Shown here: positions 1 to 10,053 of the stretch, in pieces
Layout: each line of letters starts with the position of its first letter
Position numbering within the stretch: position 1 is the first letter of the stretch
Assembly: GCA_943788635.1 (NCBI GenBank)
Contig: CALSRA010000003.1
Span: 62,001 to 126,000 of the forward strand
Direction: 5' to 3'
DNA length: 64,000 nucleotides
DNA from: an uncultured Alphaproteobacteria bacterium
GTDB taxonomy: Bacteria > Pseudomonadota > Alphaproteobacteria > UBA8366 > GCA-2717185
Program-made: the position numbers and the translations under genes
Notes under the pieces: generated by a model
What the model was told of the DNA's origin: nothing
Database searches by the model: none
What the model saw: the letters and a program-made list of their open reading frames with translations, nothing else

Positions 1-663
1 ATTGACGTCGGGATGGGCGCGGGCGAGATCGGTGAGTTCGCCGAGCTGGGTAAAATAGACCCAGGCATCGAGCGACAGGTTCAGCGAGGTCAACACGCCA
101 AGCCCGGTGCGGAAGTCATCGCGCGCATACAGGCCGGCACCGGTGTCAGCGTGGTGGCTGTTGCCGACGGTGGGGTTCGCGTGCCAGTTCGCCGCGTGCC
201 GCACCCCGCGAAAGCGCCCGCCACCCGCATGGATCATCGCTTCCAGTGGTGCCCGGGCGTCTTCGCCACGGGTGAGGTCGGTGAAGCCGACGATACCGTT
301 CGCGGCCATGGTGGTGCCGTACTGGCCGCTTTCGCACATCGCGGCGATCCCGGCGGCGAATTCCACCTCACCGACCGCGCGCATCGCTTCCGGCCCTTTT
401 GCCCGATACATCGATCCGCATTCGGCGAAAACCGAGCCGATAATGTTATGGCCGGTACTGGTATCCGCCAGGAAGTCCGGCAGCAGGTAGTGGCGGTTCG
501 GCCGATCCCAGAAATGCTGGTGCGTGTCGATGATCGGCAGATCCGGATCAAGGATCTCTTCGGGTTCCGCCTTCGTCAGCCAGTCGGGGCGTAACGGGTG
601 GATCTGGCCATAGGCGCCGGGTACCGGCGTATCGGATAATGGGCTGCGTTCGTCGGTCATCAT
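1..663 (-). CDS. Amidohydrolase family protein (partial, runs off window start)
   Basis: Minus-strand reading from ATG at 661-663 gives MMTDERSPLSDTPVPGAYGQIHPLRPDWLTKAEPEEILDPDLPIIDTHQHFWDRPNRHYLLPDFLADTSTGHNIIGSVFAEC...; the IIDTHQHFWD metal-binding motif is typical of amidohydrolase 2 proteins. Not in the supplied ORF list because there is no stop inside the window. Confidence 0.85.
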   Translation of the reverse strand, partial: MMTDERSPLSDTPVPGAYGQIHPLRPDWLTKAEPEEILDPDLPIIDTHQHFWDRPNRHYLLPDFLADTSTGHNIIGSVFAECGSMYRAKGPEAMRAVGEVEFAAGIAAMCESGQYGTTMAANGIVGFTDLTRGEDARAPLEAMIHAGGGRFRGVRHAANWHANPTVGNSHHADTGAGLYARDDFRTGLGVLTSLNLSLDAWVYFTQLGELTDLARAHPDVN

Positions 664-779
664 GTGTTCCCCCGGCGGAATTGATTGCGCGGAACGGTAG
701 TGGCTGGCGTGGCTTGCCGCAAGCCGGGCCGCACCGGTACAGTTCCCGCACGAACCCTCCCACCGTATGAGGCCAAGCC

Positions 780-2318
780 ATGATTGATCCCCGCACTCCC
801 ATCCTTGTCGGCTGCGGCCAGGTGACCGACCTGGAAACCCCGCCGGAAAAGGGCCAGTCGGCCATCGACATGATCGAACGCGCGGCGCGGCTGGCGGCGG
901 CGGATACGGGTGCCGGCGACGCGGTCCTGAACGGGCTCGATTCACTGTGCATCCTGCGGCTCTACACGGATACGAGCTGGCGCTTCGAATCGCCCTTCGG
1001 CCGTTGCAACAATCCTCCGGCGGCGGTGGCCAAACGGCTTGGTACCGCGCCGGGGCGGCTGCAATACACCTCGCCCGGCGGGAATATGCCGCAATACATG
1101 GTCAACCGCACGGCGGAGGAAATCGCGCGCGGTGAGATCGAGATGGCGCTGATCGGCGGCGGCGAGGCGCTGCGCACCCAGCGCGGGGCGCGCAAGGCCG
1201 GGATCGAGATCGACTGGAATGAGGAAGCCGAGGGCGCATACGAGGAGCTGGGCGACATGCGCCCCGGCGTCAATGACTACGAAATGCGCCACGGCATGCG
1301 CGCGCCGATCTTCAACTACCCGCTGTTCGAAAACGCTATCCGCGCCGACCGGGGCCGGGGCGCCGCCGAACACCAGCAGGCCATCGGCAATCTGCTGGCG
1401 GGCTATGCAAAGGTCGCCCACGACAACCCGCTGGCGGTGCGGCGCGAAGGATTCACGGCGGAACAGATCGCCACGGTGTCGGCGGATAACCGGTATATCG
1501 GCTTCCCCTATACGCGGTTGATGAATTCCAACCCCTATATCGACCAGTCGGCGGCGGTGATCATGACCAGCGTCGGCAAGGCGCGGGAACTGGGCATCGA
1601 CCCGTCAAAATGGGTTTACCTGCATGGCTGTGGCGATGGCTGGGACCACTGGTGGCTTACCGAACGGGTGAACTACCATTCCTCCCCCGCGATCCGTACC
1701 GTGGGCGGGCCGGGCCTTCGGCATGGCCGGCAAGACCCCGGCGGATATGGATTTCCTCGACCTGTACAGCTGCTTCCCGGCGGCGATCCAGATCGGCGCG
1801 CAGGAAATCGGTATTGCGGAGGACGACCCGCGCGGGCTGACGGTGACGGGCGGACTGCCGTTCTTTGGCGGGCCGGGCAACAATTACGTCACCCATTCCA
1901 TCGCCGAGATGATGAACAAGGTACGCGGCAAGCCCGGCAGCTTCGGGCTGTGCACGGCGAACGGCCATAACGTGACCAAACACGGCGCCGGTATCTATTC
2001 GACGACGCCGAACCGAAGGTTCCTGGCAGCGCGAAGACCCGGCATTGGGGCAGGCGGGAAATCGACGCCATGCCCAAACCGCCGCTGACCGAGCAGGCCA
2101 ACGGCGCGGCCCGGATCGAAACCTGGACGGTGATGCACCGCCCGGACGGCCCGGAACTCGGCATCGTCATCGGCCGGCTGGACGAAGGAAACGTGCGCTT
2201 CGTCGCCAATACGCCGTCAGATATGGCGACCCTGATGGAGCTGCAGGAAAACGGCGATGTGGGACGGCCGGGCATGGTGACCCATACGGACGGGCAGAAC
2301 GTGTTTGTGCCGGGGTAG
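780..2318 (+). CDS. Acetyl-CoA acetyltransferase / SCP2-type thiolase-like protein, frameshifted
   Basis: MIDPRTPILVGCGQVTD... continues in other frames as MAGKTPADMDFLDLYSCFPAAIQIGAQEIG...GGPGNNYVTHSIAEM...TANGHNVTKHGAGIYSTTP, then EIDAMPKPPLTEQANGAARIETWTVMH...; at least two frame changes (about 1700-1720, about 2005-2060). Confidence 0.82.
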
Positions 2319-2327
2319 GGCTTGTTT

Positions 2328-4037
2328 TTATTCGCAAACCGTCGTCGCAGATTTACGCAATCTGCTAGGGGTTTGCTTCAGTGCCCCGCCGCCCAAAATC
2401 CCCGTCTTTACGTTGTAATCGACGGCGATGCCGTAATTCGGGTCGTCGTCTGAATCGACGATGAGCTGCCCGGCGCGGTTCAGCAGCTGGTGGCAGTCAT
2501 GCGACAGGTGGCGGAGCTGCAACGATTTGCCTTCCGCCTCGTAGCGCATGGCGAGCGCCTCGATTGCCTGCAGGGCGGACTGGTCGACGACGCGGCTTTC
2601 ATCGAAATCGACGATGACGGCGGCGCGGGGTCTTCGGCCGGTTTGAAGAATTCTGCGAAGCCGTCGGTCGAACCGAAGAACAGCGGCCCCTCGATCTGGT
2701 AGACCTTGGCGCCTTCGGGCGTGATATGGGTGCGGGCGTGGATTCGGGTCGCGTTGTTCCAGGCATAGGCCAGCGCGGAGACGATGACGCCGACCACGAC
2801 CGCGACGGCCAGGTCGGCTGCCACCCGTGACGATGGTCACCAGGAACATCACCAGCGCGTCGGTGAGTGGGATGCGCTTCAGGATCGTGACACTTTGCCA
2901 GGCAAAGGTACCGATGACGACCATGAACATCACGCCGACCAGGGCTGCCAGCGGGATCTGCTCGATCAGACTGGAGGCAACGAGGATGAAGACCAGCAGG
3001 AACAGCGCGGCGGAAATGCCGGACATGCGGGTGCGGCCGCCGGATTTCATGTTGATCATCGATTGGCCGATCATGGCGCAGCCGCCCATGCCGCCGAAGA
3101 ATCCGGGGTGACGGTGTTGGACACGCCCTGGGCGATGCATTCCTGCGAGGCGCCGCCGCTCTTGCCGGTGATTTCGCCGACGAGGTTGAGCGTCAGCAGG
3201 CTTTCGATCAGCCCGATGGCGGCGAGGATCGCGGCATAGGGGAAGATGATCCGCAAGGTTTCCAGCGTCAGCGGGACCATGGGAATATGGAAGTCCCGGC
3301 AAACCGCCCTTGATTGAGGCGAGGTCGCCGACGCGCGGCACATCGATACCGAACGCAATGACGATGGCAACGACCACGAGGATGCCCGCCAGTGGCGCGG
3401 GGATGACAGTGGTGATCTTGGGGACGAGCCAGATGATGGCCATGGTCAGCGCGACCAGTCCCAGCATGTAGATCAGGGGCCAGCCGGTCATCCAGACCTT
3501 GACGCCGTCCGGTCCCGGTACCTGGAACTGGGTCAGCTGGGCCAGGAAAATGACGATGGCCAGCCCGTTGACAAAGCCCATCATCACCGGATGCGGCACC
3601 AGCCGGATGAATTTGCCGAGATGAAAAACCCCGGCGAGGATCTGCATGATCCCCATCAGCACGACGGTGGCGAACAGGTATTCGACCCCATGCGCCGCGA
3701 CCAGCGCGACCATTACCACGGCCAGCGCGCCGGTTGCGCCGGAGATCATGCCCGGCCGTCCGCCGATCAGCGCGGTGATCAGCCCGACGATGAACGCGGC
3801 GTATAGTCCGACCAGCGGATGAACCCCGGCAACGAAGGCAAAGGCGACCGCTTCCGGCACCAGCGCCAGCGCGACGGTCAGGCCGGACAGGATTTCGGTT
3901 TTGATGCGGCCAAAGGAATAGGCCGGCGCGCCATCGTCGTCATTGGTCGTAAAGCCGTCGGCGAATGCCGCTAGCGTTGCTCTGATCACTGGATTTTGCC
4001 CGTGTTTGGGGGGGGAATGGAAATATGGGGTGTTCAT
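2328..4037 (-). CDS. SulP family inorganic anion transporter with C-terminal STAS domain, frameshifted
   Basis: [60 protein letters not shown] is a SulP N-terminus; STAS-like [24 protein letters not shown] at the C-end. Homology moves between frames near 3295, 3112, 2822 and 2640. Confidence 0.85.
   Translation of the reverse strand: MNTPYFHSPPKHGQNPVIRATLAAFADGFTTNDDDGAPAYSFGRIKTEILSGLTVALALVPEAVAFAFVAGVHPLVGLYAAFIVGLITALIGGRPGMISGATGALAVVMVALVAAHGVEYLFATVVLMGIMQILAGVFHLGKFIRLVPHPVMMGFVNGLAIVIFLAQLTQFQVPGPDGVKVWMTGWPLIYMLGLVALTMAIIWLVPKITTVIPAPLAGILVVVAIVIAFGIDVPRVGDLASIKGGLPGLPYSHGPADAGNLADHLPLCRDPRRHRADRKPADAQPRRRNHRQERRRLAGMHRPGRVQHRHPGFFGGMGGCAMIGQSMINMKSGGRTRMSGISAALFLLVFILVASSLIEQIPLAALVGVMFMVVIGTFAWQSVTILKRIPLTDALVMFLVTIVTGGSRPGRRGRGRRHRLRAGLCLEQRDPNPRPHPYHARRRQGLPDRGAAVLRFDRRLRRILQTGRRPRAAVIVDFDESRVVDQSALQAIEALAMRYEAEGKSLQLRHLSHDCHQLLNRAGQLIVDSDDDPNYGIAVDYNVKTGILGGGALKQTPSRLRKSATTVCE
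2334..2376. repeat. 43-bp palindromic element, copy A
   Basis: gcaaaccgtcgtcgcagatttacgcaatctgctaggggtttgc: outer arms GCAAACC/GGTTTGC, inner arms GCAGATT/AATCTGC around TACGC; 32/43 identical to 38098-38140. Confidence 0.7.
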
Positions 4038-4178
4038 AGAGCATTGCCCTGTGATTGCAAAAACAAACGACACCGGGTTCTTATCGCGAATTTGGTTTAC
4101 ATCCGGTAAGGATTGTCTATTCCAGTGATATTGCCGGTATTGGCACAAACCGTCTCACAAGCCAGGGATAGACGACGC

Positions 4179-5364
4179 ATGAAGACGTACATCATATCGC
4201 TTCGGATCGCGGTGGCGTTCTGGTTGCTGCTGGTGCCGATTCGTACGGCGGTGGCGGCCTTGCCGGCACCCGAAGACAGCTATCTGGCCGGCTATGTCTC
4301 CGCCATTGTGGTGCGGGAGTTCGAAATCGCCAATCCGGCGGTGACGGTTACCGGCGGCTTCGTGATTATCCGGGCGTCTGCGCTGACGGAGATTGAACGG
4401 GATCGACTGAAAACGGCGATCGCGGAATTGAACGGGGTGATCGCGGTACGGATCGAATCCGGTGCCGCGGCCGAGATGCTGTCCAAATCGTCGTCGGTGG
4501 CGAAGACGGCGTCGCCCGTTACCACCGGGGAATCCGAAAAGGCGAAGACTGTACCGGCATTGCCCGAAGACGCGCGCGGGCTGGAACCGCTGCCGGGTGG
4601 CCGGTTGTTCAACCCGCTATGGGCGGATCCCCGCTGGGCGCATTTTTCCGCCGCCTACAATAATTATCTGGGCGATGAAGAAATAAACGATGTCGGGTGC
4701 CGTCAGTTTCGGTGAATCGTTCGGATTGCTGGGTGGTAGTGCCGGTACACATGGCCGCTGGCAGATCGACTTTCAGGCAGCCGTCTTTGGTGTTTTCGAC
4801 CTCAACGCGGAATCCAAGGATCTGGTCAATGCGGATTACTGGGTCGGCATCCCGGTCAGTTACCGGAACGGTAATTTTTCGGCCATGGCGCGGGTCTTTC
4901 ACCAGAGCTCGCATCTGGGCGATGAGTTTCTGCTGCGTCGTCAGAATATCGACCGGGTTAATCTGAGCTATGAATCGATTGACCTGAAAACGTCGTATGA
5001 GTTCGATAACGGGTTCCGTCTGTATGGCGGTGCGGGTTACCTGTTCCACCGGGAGCCGGCTGACCTGGAACCATGGTCGACCCAGATCGGTACGGAATAT
5101 GCCTTTCCCATGACCTATAAGCTGCCGTTCTTCGGCACGGCGCTGCGCCCGGTTGCCGCGGCGGACCTGCAGAACCGGCAGGAAAACAACTGGCGCGCCG
5201 ACCTGTCGCTGCGCGGCGGAATCCAGTTCGAAAACCCGGTCGCGAAAAGTCAGCAGGTGCAGTTGATGATGCTGGAATACTTCAACGGTCGCAGCCCGAA
5301 TGGCCAGTTTTATGATCGTGCCATCGAATATGTCGGGCTGGGGATGCACGTATATCTGGATTGA
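4179..5364 (+). CDS. DUF1207 family outer-membrane/periplasmic protein, one frameshift near 4686
   Basis: MKTYIISLRIAVAFWLLL signal peptide; FNPLWADPRWAHFSAAYNNYLGDEEINDVG then frame change to AVSFGESFGLLGG...RWQIDFQAAVFGVFDLNAESKDLVNADYWVGIPVSYRNGNFSAMARVFHQSSHLGDEFLLRR, which is DUF1207-like. Confidence 0.8.
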
Positions 5365-5380
5365 TCAGTGTTCGTGCCAG

Positions 5381-5457
5381 GTGATCTTCATCACCAGCAT
5401 TCCCAGGTGATCTTCATCACCAGCATTCCCAGTGATCTTCATCACCAGCATTCCCAG
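5381..5457. repeat. Tandem direct repeat, three units of 26/25/26 bp
   Basis: gtgatcttcatcaccagcattcccag repeated at 5381, 5407 (one g short) and 5432, followed by gtgatgtcgagc. Confidence 0.95.
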
Positions 5458-6548
5458 GTGATGTCGAGCGGGGCGAGGGCATCAAGGTATTCGTCCAGGG
5501 TGATGAATCCGACGCAGGGGAAGGCGCCTGCTTCGCTGATTTCCGAGCGCGCGAGCTTCCGGGCCAGCAGGATAGCCGGCATACACGGAATATACGGACC
5601 ATCGCCAGACCGGGCGGTGAGTTCGAAATGGGTGGTCTTGCGGGTGCCGTCTTCGGTGAGGCCGGACAGGTCCATGTGAAAGGCGCTGTCGGCGCTTCCC
5701 AGGCGGTCAAACAACCGGGCCGCTTTCAGGAGCATCGGTGCGAGGCGCGTCAAGTGTCGAACCAGACCAAAGCGGACCAGCCAGGAAATGCCCCATAAGC
5801 CGAGATGCAGAAACGGGATTTCGAGCCTGGCGCGGAACCGGATTGATTTCAATGTGGGGTAACGCCGGGGAAACAGGGTCAGGTCCGGAATATCGCATTG
5901 GCCCAGCAAGCGGCTGCCGAGCTCGCGGTAGCGCCGCCGGGTCAGACCCTGCCATCCGTAGATGCGCCGCAATTCCCCGTCGACCAGCGTTTCGAACGGG
6001 GTGCCCACATAGGTCAGGATCGCGGCTGTGGTCGCCAGTCCGCGGTTGGTTTGCTGTGCCGTTGCGATGCCGTAATCGAGGGTGTCCAGAACGTCGAATG
6101 CCGCGCCGTAATGGTCGGCCAGCGCCGCGGTCAGGCAGGGGACGGAACTGGCCCCGCTGATGGCGGTGACGTCCTGCTGCGACGCGCTGTCGTGCAGGCG
6201 GCTAATATTGCAGACGAATTCGCGGCCATCTGCCAGGTCGATATAGTGGCAGCCCTGCGCGATGCAGGCTTCGGCGACCGTGTATCCCTGTCCCTGAAAG
6301 GGGCCGGAGGTATGGATGACGATATCCGGCGCGATGCGGCGCAGCGCCGATGCGATATCGGTGGTGATATCCAGTGCTGTGGGCATGACCGGATTGCCCG
6401 CATCGGTGATGGTCCCGCAAAATTCCTGCGCCCGGGCAAGCGACCGCCCTGCGACGATGATTTCCATATCAGGTTCGCGGGCCAGCGTTCTGGCGATGAA
6501 GCCGCCGAAATTGCCGTATCCGCCGATGATGAGAACGCGCGCCGTCAT
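5442..6548 (-). CDS. Saccharopine dehydrogenase-like NAD(P)-binding protein
   Basis: MTARVLIIGGYGNFGGFIARTLAREPDMEIIVAGRSLARAQEF...VIHTSGPFQGQGYTVAEACIAQGCHYIDLADGREFV is typical of saccharopine dehydrogenase NADP-binding proteins. Confidence 0.85.
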   Translation of the reverse strand: MTARVLIIGGYGNFGGFIARTLAREPDMEIIVAGRSLARAQEFCGTITDAGNPVMPTALDITTDIASALRRIAPDIVIHTSGPFQGQGYTVAEACIAQGCHYIDLADGREFVCNISRLHDSASQQDVTAISGASSVPCLTAALADHYGAAFDVLDTLDYGIATAQQTNRGLATTAAILTYVGTPFETLVDGELRRIYGWQGLTRRRYRELGSRLLGQCDIPDLTLFPRRYPTLKSIRFRARLEIPFLHLGLWGISWLVRFGLVRHLTRLAPMLLKAARLFDRLGSADSAFHMDLSGLTEDGTRKTTHFELTARSGDGPYIPCMPAILLARKLARSEISEAGAFPCVGFITLDEYLDALAPLDITWECW

Positions 6549-7564
6549 GTCAGTTGCATCTTGGTGATTGTGAACCGGCCGGCATAGCCGTAGGTGCTGC
6601 CCCATCGGGGATGGGTGATTTCCATGTGCATATCGAAGGTGTCGTCATCGACCGCAGTTTCTTCCGCATGCCCGCGACCGAACAGGGGTTCGAGCGGCAA
6701 CGGGATATCGTGGCTGCAGAAGCGCAGGATAAACCCTTTGTGGCGCAGGACGACCTTGTCGTTCTCCCAGGTATACGCCGCGCGCCAGCCGAGACCGAAG
6801 GGCATGATCTCGACCATCTCATTGCCGCCACGCGGGAGCAGGCGGGAGTGAAACCGGTAAGGCTCGCGGCCCTGAAAGCGGAAGACCCGGTTGAAGTGAA
6901 AAGCGGGTGTGTCGCGGTCACTCTCAAACCGGACTGTCGCCGGAACGTCGCGCGTCGTGAACGGGGGAATGCCGCCCATCAGGGCCAGCACCGGGCTGAG
7001 CAGTCGTATCGGGCGCCGGCGGCGTGGGTGTCGAGAACGCCATCGACGGTCACGATATCGTCGCTATAGGGCCGGTTGGCGTAATGTTTGTGAAATACCG
7101 GCGGCAGGGCTTCCCAATCGGCGCCGAAGATATCCGAAAAAAAGCGGGCGGTCCGCGCGGCCGAGGTTGTCAATTCTGCCGATACGCCGCCGCCGCAGCA
7201 GCGCGTTACGGACGCCGCGCATCCAGGGGTACAGGACGGCGGCAAGCGTATCCGACCAGAACAGCGCCTTGTTGAACAGGTTGAAGGCGCCGCGGGGCGC
7301 GCCGTGCCGGGCCATGAATTTCAGCGCGCTGGGGCCATGATAGAACTGGCCCTGATGGTAGATGACCATGCTCTGGTCGAGGTCGAAGCCGCGGCGGCGA
7401 ATTTCCTGCAGCAGCGGGTCTTCCACCGCGCTGCGGGCATCCAGCGTGTACAATGCCCCGAATCGCTGGCGGATCTGCAGTGCCTGCGCGGCTGCGTTGC
7501 AGATCGGGCAGTCACCGTCATAGACAAACCAGACACCGTCTTCCTTGCCCGGTATCCCGGTCAT
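6545..7564 (-). CDS. DCC-family (DUF393) thiol-disulfide oxidoreductase fused to DUF4166 domain, frameshifted
   Basis: N-part GVWFVYDGDCPICNAAAQALQIRQ (DUF393 DGDCPxC motif); C-part FSDIFGADWEALPPVFHKHYANRPYSDDIVTVDGVLDT...ALMGGIPPFTTRDVPATVRFESD (DUF4166-like). Frame changes at A7 (7137-7143) and near 7003. Confidence 0.72.
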
Positions 7565-8028
7565 GCCGGCTTCACGACCATGAGTCCGAACATGGCGATG
7601 ACCGCGGCGAAGGCGGGTATGCCCAGCAGAAACCAGATACGAAAGAGGCGGTGGTGCCGGTCGGGCAGGGCGGTGCCGTGTTCAAGGCTGGCGGCCGTCA
7701 TGGTTTTCAACTGGATCTGGATCCAGACCACGGGCAACCAGCAGATGCCGGAGAGAGCGAACAGCGCATAGGTCGCGACCAGCCAGAATTCGCCGGGGTC
7801 GAACCCGCCAGCATGGATCAGCCAGAAACCCGTCAGCGGCTGTACGATGACAGCGGGCAGAGTGAAAATGTAATCCGCCGCGACAGTGTAACGGGCGGCA
7901 AAAAGCCGTTCCTGCAGGCTCTCCGCCGCCCGGGATCGCCACATGAAGAAGGCGATCCCCATCCCTGTTCCGAACAGAACCGAAGCACTGACGATATGCG
8001 CTGTCTTGACGGCAAGATACCAGTCCAT
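7561..8028 (-). CDS. DUF2269 family integral membrane protein
   Basis: MDWYLAVKTAHIVSASVLFGTGMGIAFFMWRS... hydrophobic segments and family-like N-terminus. Confidence 0.8.
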   Translation of the reverse strand: MDWYLAVKTAHIVSASVLFGTGMGIAFFMWRSRAAESLQERLFAARYTVAADYIFTLPAVIVQPLTGFWLIHAGGFDPGEFWLVATYALFALSGICWLPVVWIQIQLKTMTAASLEHGTALPDRHHRLFRIWFLLGIPAFAAVIAMFGLMVVKPA

Positions 8029-8107
8029 GGCGCTAACATATCATGGAAGTGGTGAAACCATGACCGGGGAACGGCTTTGTAATGTCCGGAACATTGCCTC
8101 GCGCCGG

Positions 8108-8851
8108 TCAGTACATATGCTGGCCGCCATTGATCGACAGGGTCGAGCCGGTGACGAAACCGGCATCGTCGGCGACGAGGAACATGACGCCGCGGGCGAT
8201 GTCATCTGCTGTGCCCAGTCGGCCGACCGGGATGCGTTCCACGATCTTTTCCAGAATATTCGGCGGGACGGAGCGGACCATGTCTGTATCGACATAGCCG
8301 GGCGCGACGGCATTAACCGTGACGCCGACGCCGGCGCCTTCCTGGGCCAGCGCCTTGGTGAAGCCGTGGATGCCGGATTTGGCGGCAGCGTAATTGACCT
8401 GGCCGTATTGGCCCGCCTGACCGTTGATCGAACCGACATTGACAATGCGACCGAATTTGCGTTCGCGCATGCCATGGATAACCGCGTGGCACATGTTGAA
8501 GCATGACCCCAGATTGGTATCGATAACCGCCTGCCATTTTTTATGGTCCATCCGGTGCAGCGTGCCGTCGCGGGTAATCCCGGCGTTGTTGACCAGCACG
8601 TCGACGGGGCCGTGATCGTCCACGACCTTGGCCACACCGGCTTCGCAGGATTCGAAATCGCTGACATCGACCTTGTAAACCGCGATGCCGGTTTGCGTGC
8701 TGAAGGCGGCGGCGGCGTCGTCATTGCTGGCGTAGAACGCCGCGACGCTGTACCCGCTGTCCTTGAGGGTTGTGCTGATCGCGGCGCCGATGCCGCGTGT
8801 CCCGCCCGTTACGATTGCTACGCGTGCCAAGTTCGTCTCCTTTTGTCCCAA
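8108..8851 (-). CDS. phaB: Acetoacetyl-CoA reductase (SDR family)
   Basis: VAIVTGGTRGIGAAIS Rossmann motif, VNNAGITRDGTLHRMDHKKWQAVIDTNLGSCFNMCHAVIHGMRERKFGRIVNVGSINGQAGQYGQVNYAAAKSG is diagnostic of PhaB-type reductases. Confidence 0.9.
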   Translation of the reverse strand: MGQKETNLARVAIVTGGTRGIGAAISTTLKDSGYSVAAFYASNDDAAAAFSTQTGIAVYKVDVSDFESCEAGVAKVVDDHGPVDVLVNNAGITRDGTLHRMDHKKWQAVIDTNLGSCFNMCHAVIHGMRERKFGRIVNVGSINGQAGQYGQVNYAAAKSGIHGFTKALAQEGAGVGVTVNAVAPGYVDTDMVRSVPPNILEKIVERIPVGRLGTADDIARGVMFLVADDAGFVTGSTLSINGGQHMY

Positions 8852-8986
8852 ATCTGCGGTTCGGCACCATGGTGCCGGATGCCATTATTCATTGGCGGTT
8901 ATAACCTTGCCGGCATTGATGTCGCGCAAGTAATTTGCATTTTTATCCGGTAATTCGGCATAGGCCGTGCCGGCATGTCGGACCGG

Positions 8987-9886
8987 TCACCCGGCTTCGC
9001 GCTGGCGATCCTCGAACGTATCGAAGAAGCGGCGGCCCGTGTCCTTCTGATTCTCGTAGATGGACCCCTGATGCGGTGCCGGGGGGTAGGGCATGCGTAC
9101 CGGCGCTTCGCGAACACGGATTTGTGCCGGTGGGCGGCCCAGAACGATCCTTGAATCATATTCGGCTGCCGGTGTCTTCGGGCCGACCAGGGGCCAGGCG
9201 TCGGCGGCGGCATACTCCCATAGCAGCAGGCGGCGCTGCCGGTTGGATGTATTCATCGCTGAACCATGGACAAGGCGCACATGGTGGATGGTCATAGAGC
9301 CCGCCTTGCCGGTCAGCGGGACAGCCTTTGAATAATCGAGCGATGTCATCGCCGGGTTCATTGCGCCACAGAAATGGCCTTCATGGTGGTGGTCGTAGGT
9401 CGGTCCTTTATGGGTTCCGGGCATGACCATCAACGGACCATTGGATTCGTCGCAATCGTCGAGCAGGATGCCGGTTGCGAGGACATCGTCATTGGTGTGC
9501 GGATAGAATGCCCAGTCCTGATGCCATTCGACGGGCGCACCGTAACCGGCGGATTTCATGTTCATTTTGCCGCCATAGAACCGGATGTCGGGCCCGAGTA
9601 GCGAGACCAGCGGTGTCAGGATATCCGGGTCCCGCGCCAGGCCCTCGAAATACCTGAAATGCTCAAAGGGGTTCTTGATGCGGCGAACGCGCGGGTTGGA
9701 CGGGGTGTGACTGTCTTCCAGGTCGTAGACGTCATCGTTCGCCGTGACGGCGCTGGCGCCGGCGATGACTGCTTCGGTCTCGCGGCGCAATTCGGCGAGT
9801 TTTTCCCCGGACAAGACATTCTCAACGACGAGATAACCGTTCTCGTTATACGATTTTATCTGCGCGTCTGTGAGGGTTATCGGCAT
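8987..9886 (-). CDS. Phytanoyl-CoA dioxygenase family protein
   Basis: MPITLTDAQIKSYNENGYLVVENVLSGEKLAELR..., VEWHQDWAFYPHTNDDVLATGILLDDCDESNGPLMVMPGTHKG with HxD motif. Confidence 0.9.
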   Translation of the reverse strand: MPITLTDAQIKSYNENGYLVVENVLSGEKLAELRRETEAVIAGASAVTANDDVYDLEDSHTPSNPRVRRIKNPFEHFRYFEGLARDPDILTPLVSLLGPDIRFYGGKMNMKSAGYGAPVEWHQDWAFYPHTNDDVLATGILLDDCDESNGPLMVMPGTHKGPTYDHHHEGHFCGAMNPAMTSLDYSKAVPLTGKAGSMTIHHVRLVHGSAMNTSNRQRRLLLWEYAAADAWPLVGPKTPAAEYDSRIVLGRPPAQIRVREAPVRMPYPPAPHQGSIYENQKDTGRRFFDTFEDRQREAG

Positions 9887-10053
9887 ATTGTGTCCTCCCA
9901 AAGGAAACTCGCTCAATTATTAGCGTAGCGTGCTCGTTTGGAGGCTGCAAGGTAACCCCGCAAAGGCAGTGGCAATAAGGCTTCACCTTAAGGTTTTGCT
10001 AAACTATTAGGCATACTGATCCGTGCAGAGACTTCATTATTAAAGGTAGGTCG

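Noticed and set aside
5381-5457. CRISPR array
   Set aside because: Units are directly adjacent with no spacers; a simple tandem duplication of a gene end.
8041-8724. 227-aa minus-strand ORF overlapping phaB
   Set aside because: Out-of-frame with the conserved SDR sequence (8108-8851); no homology features of its own.
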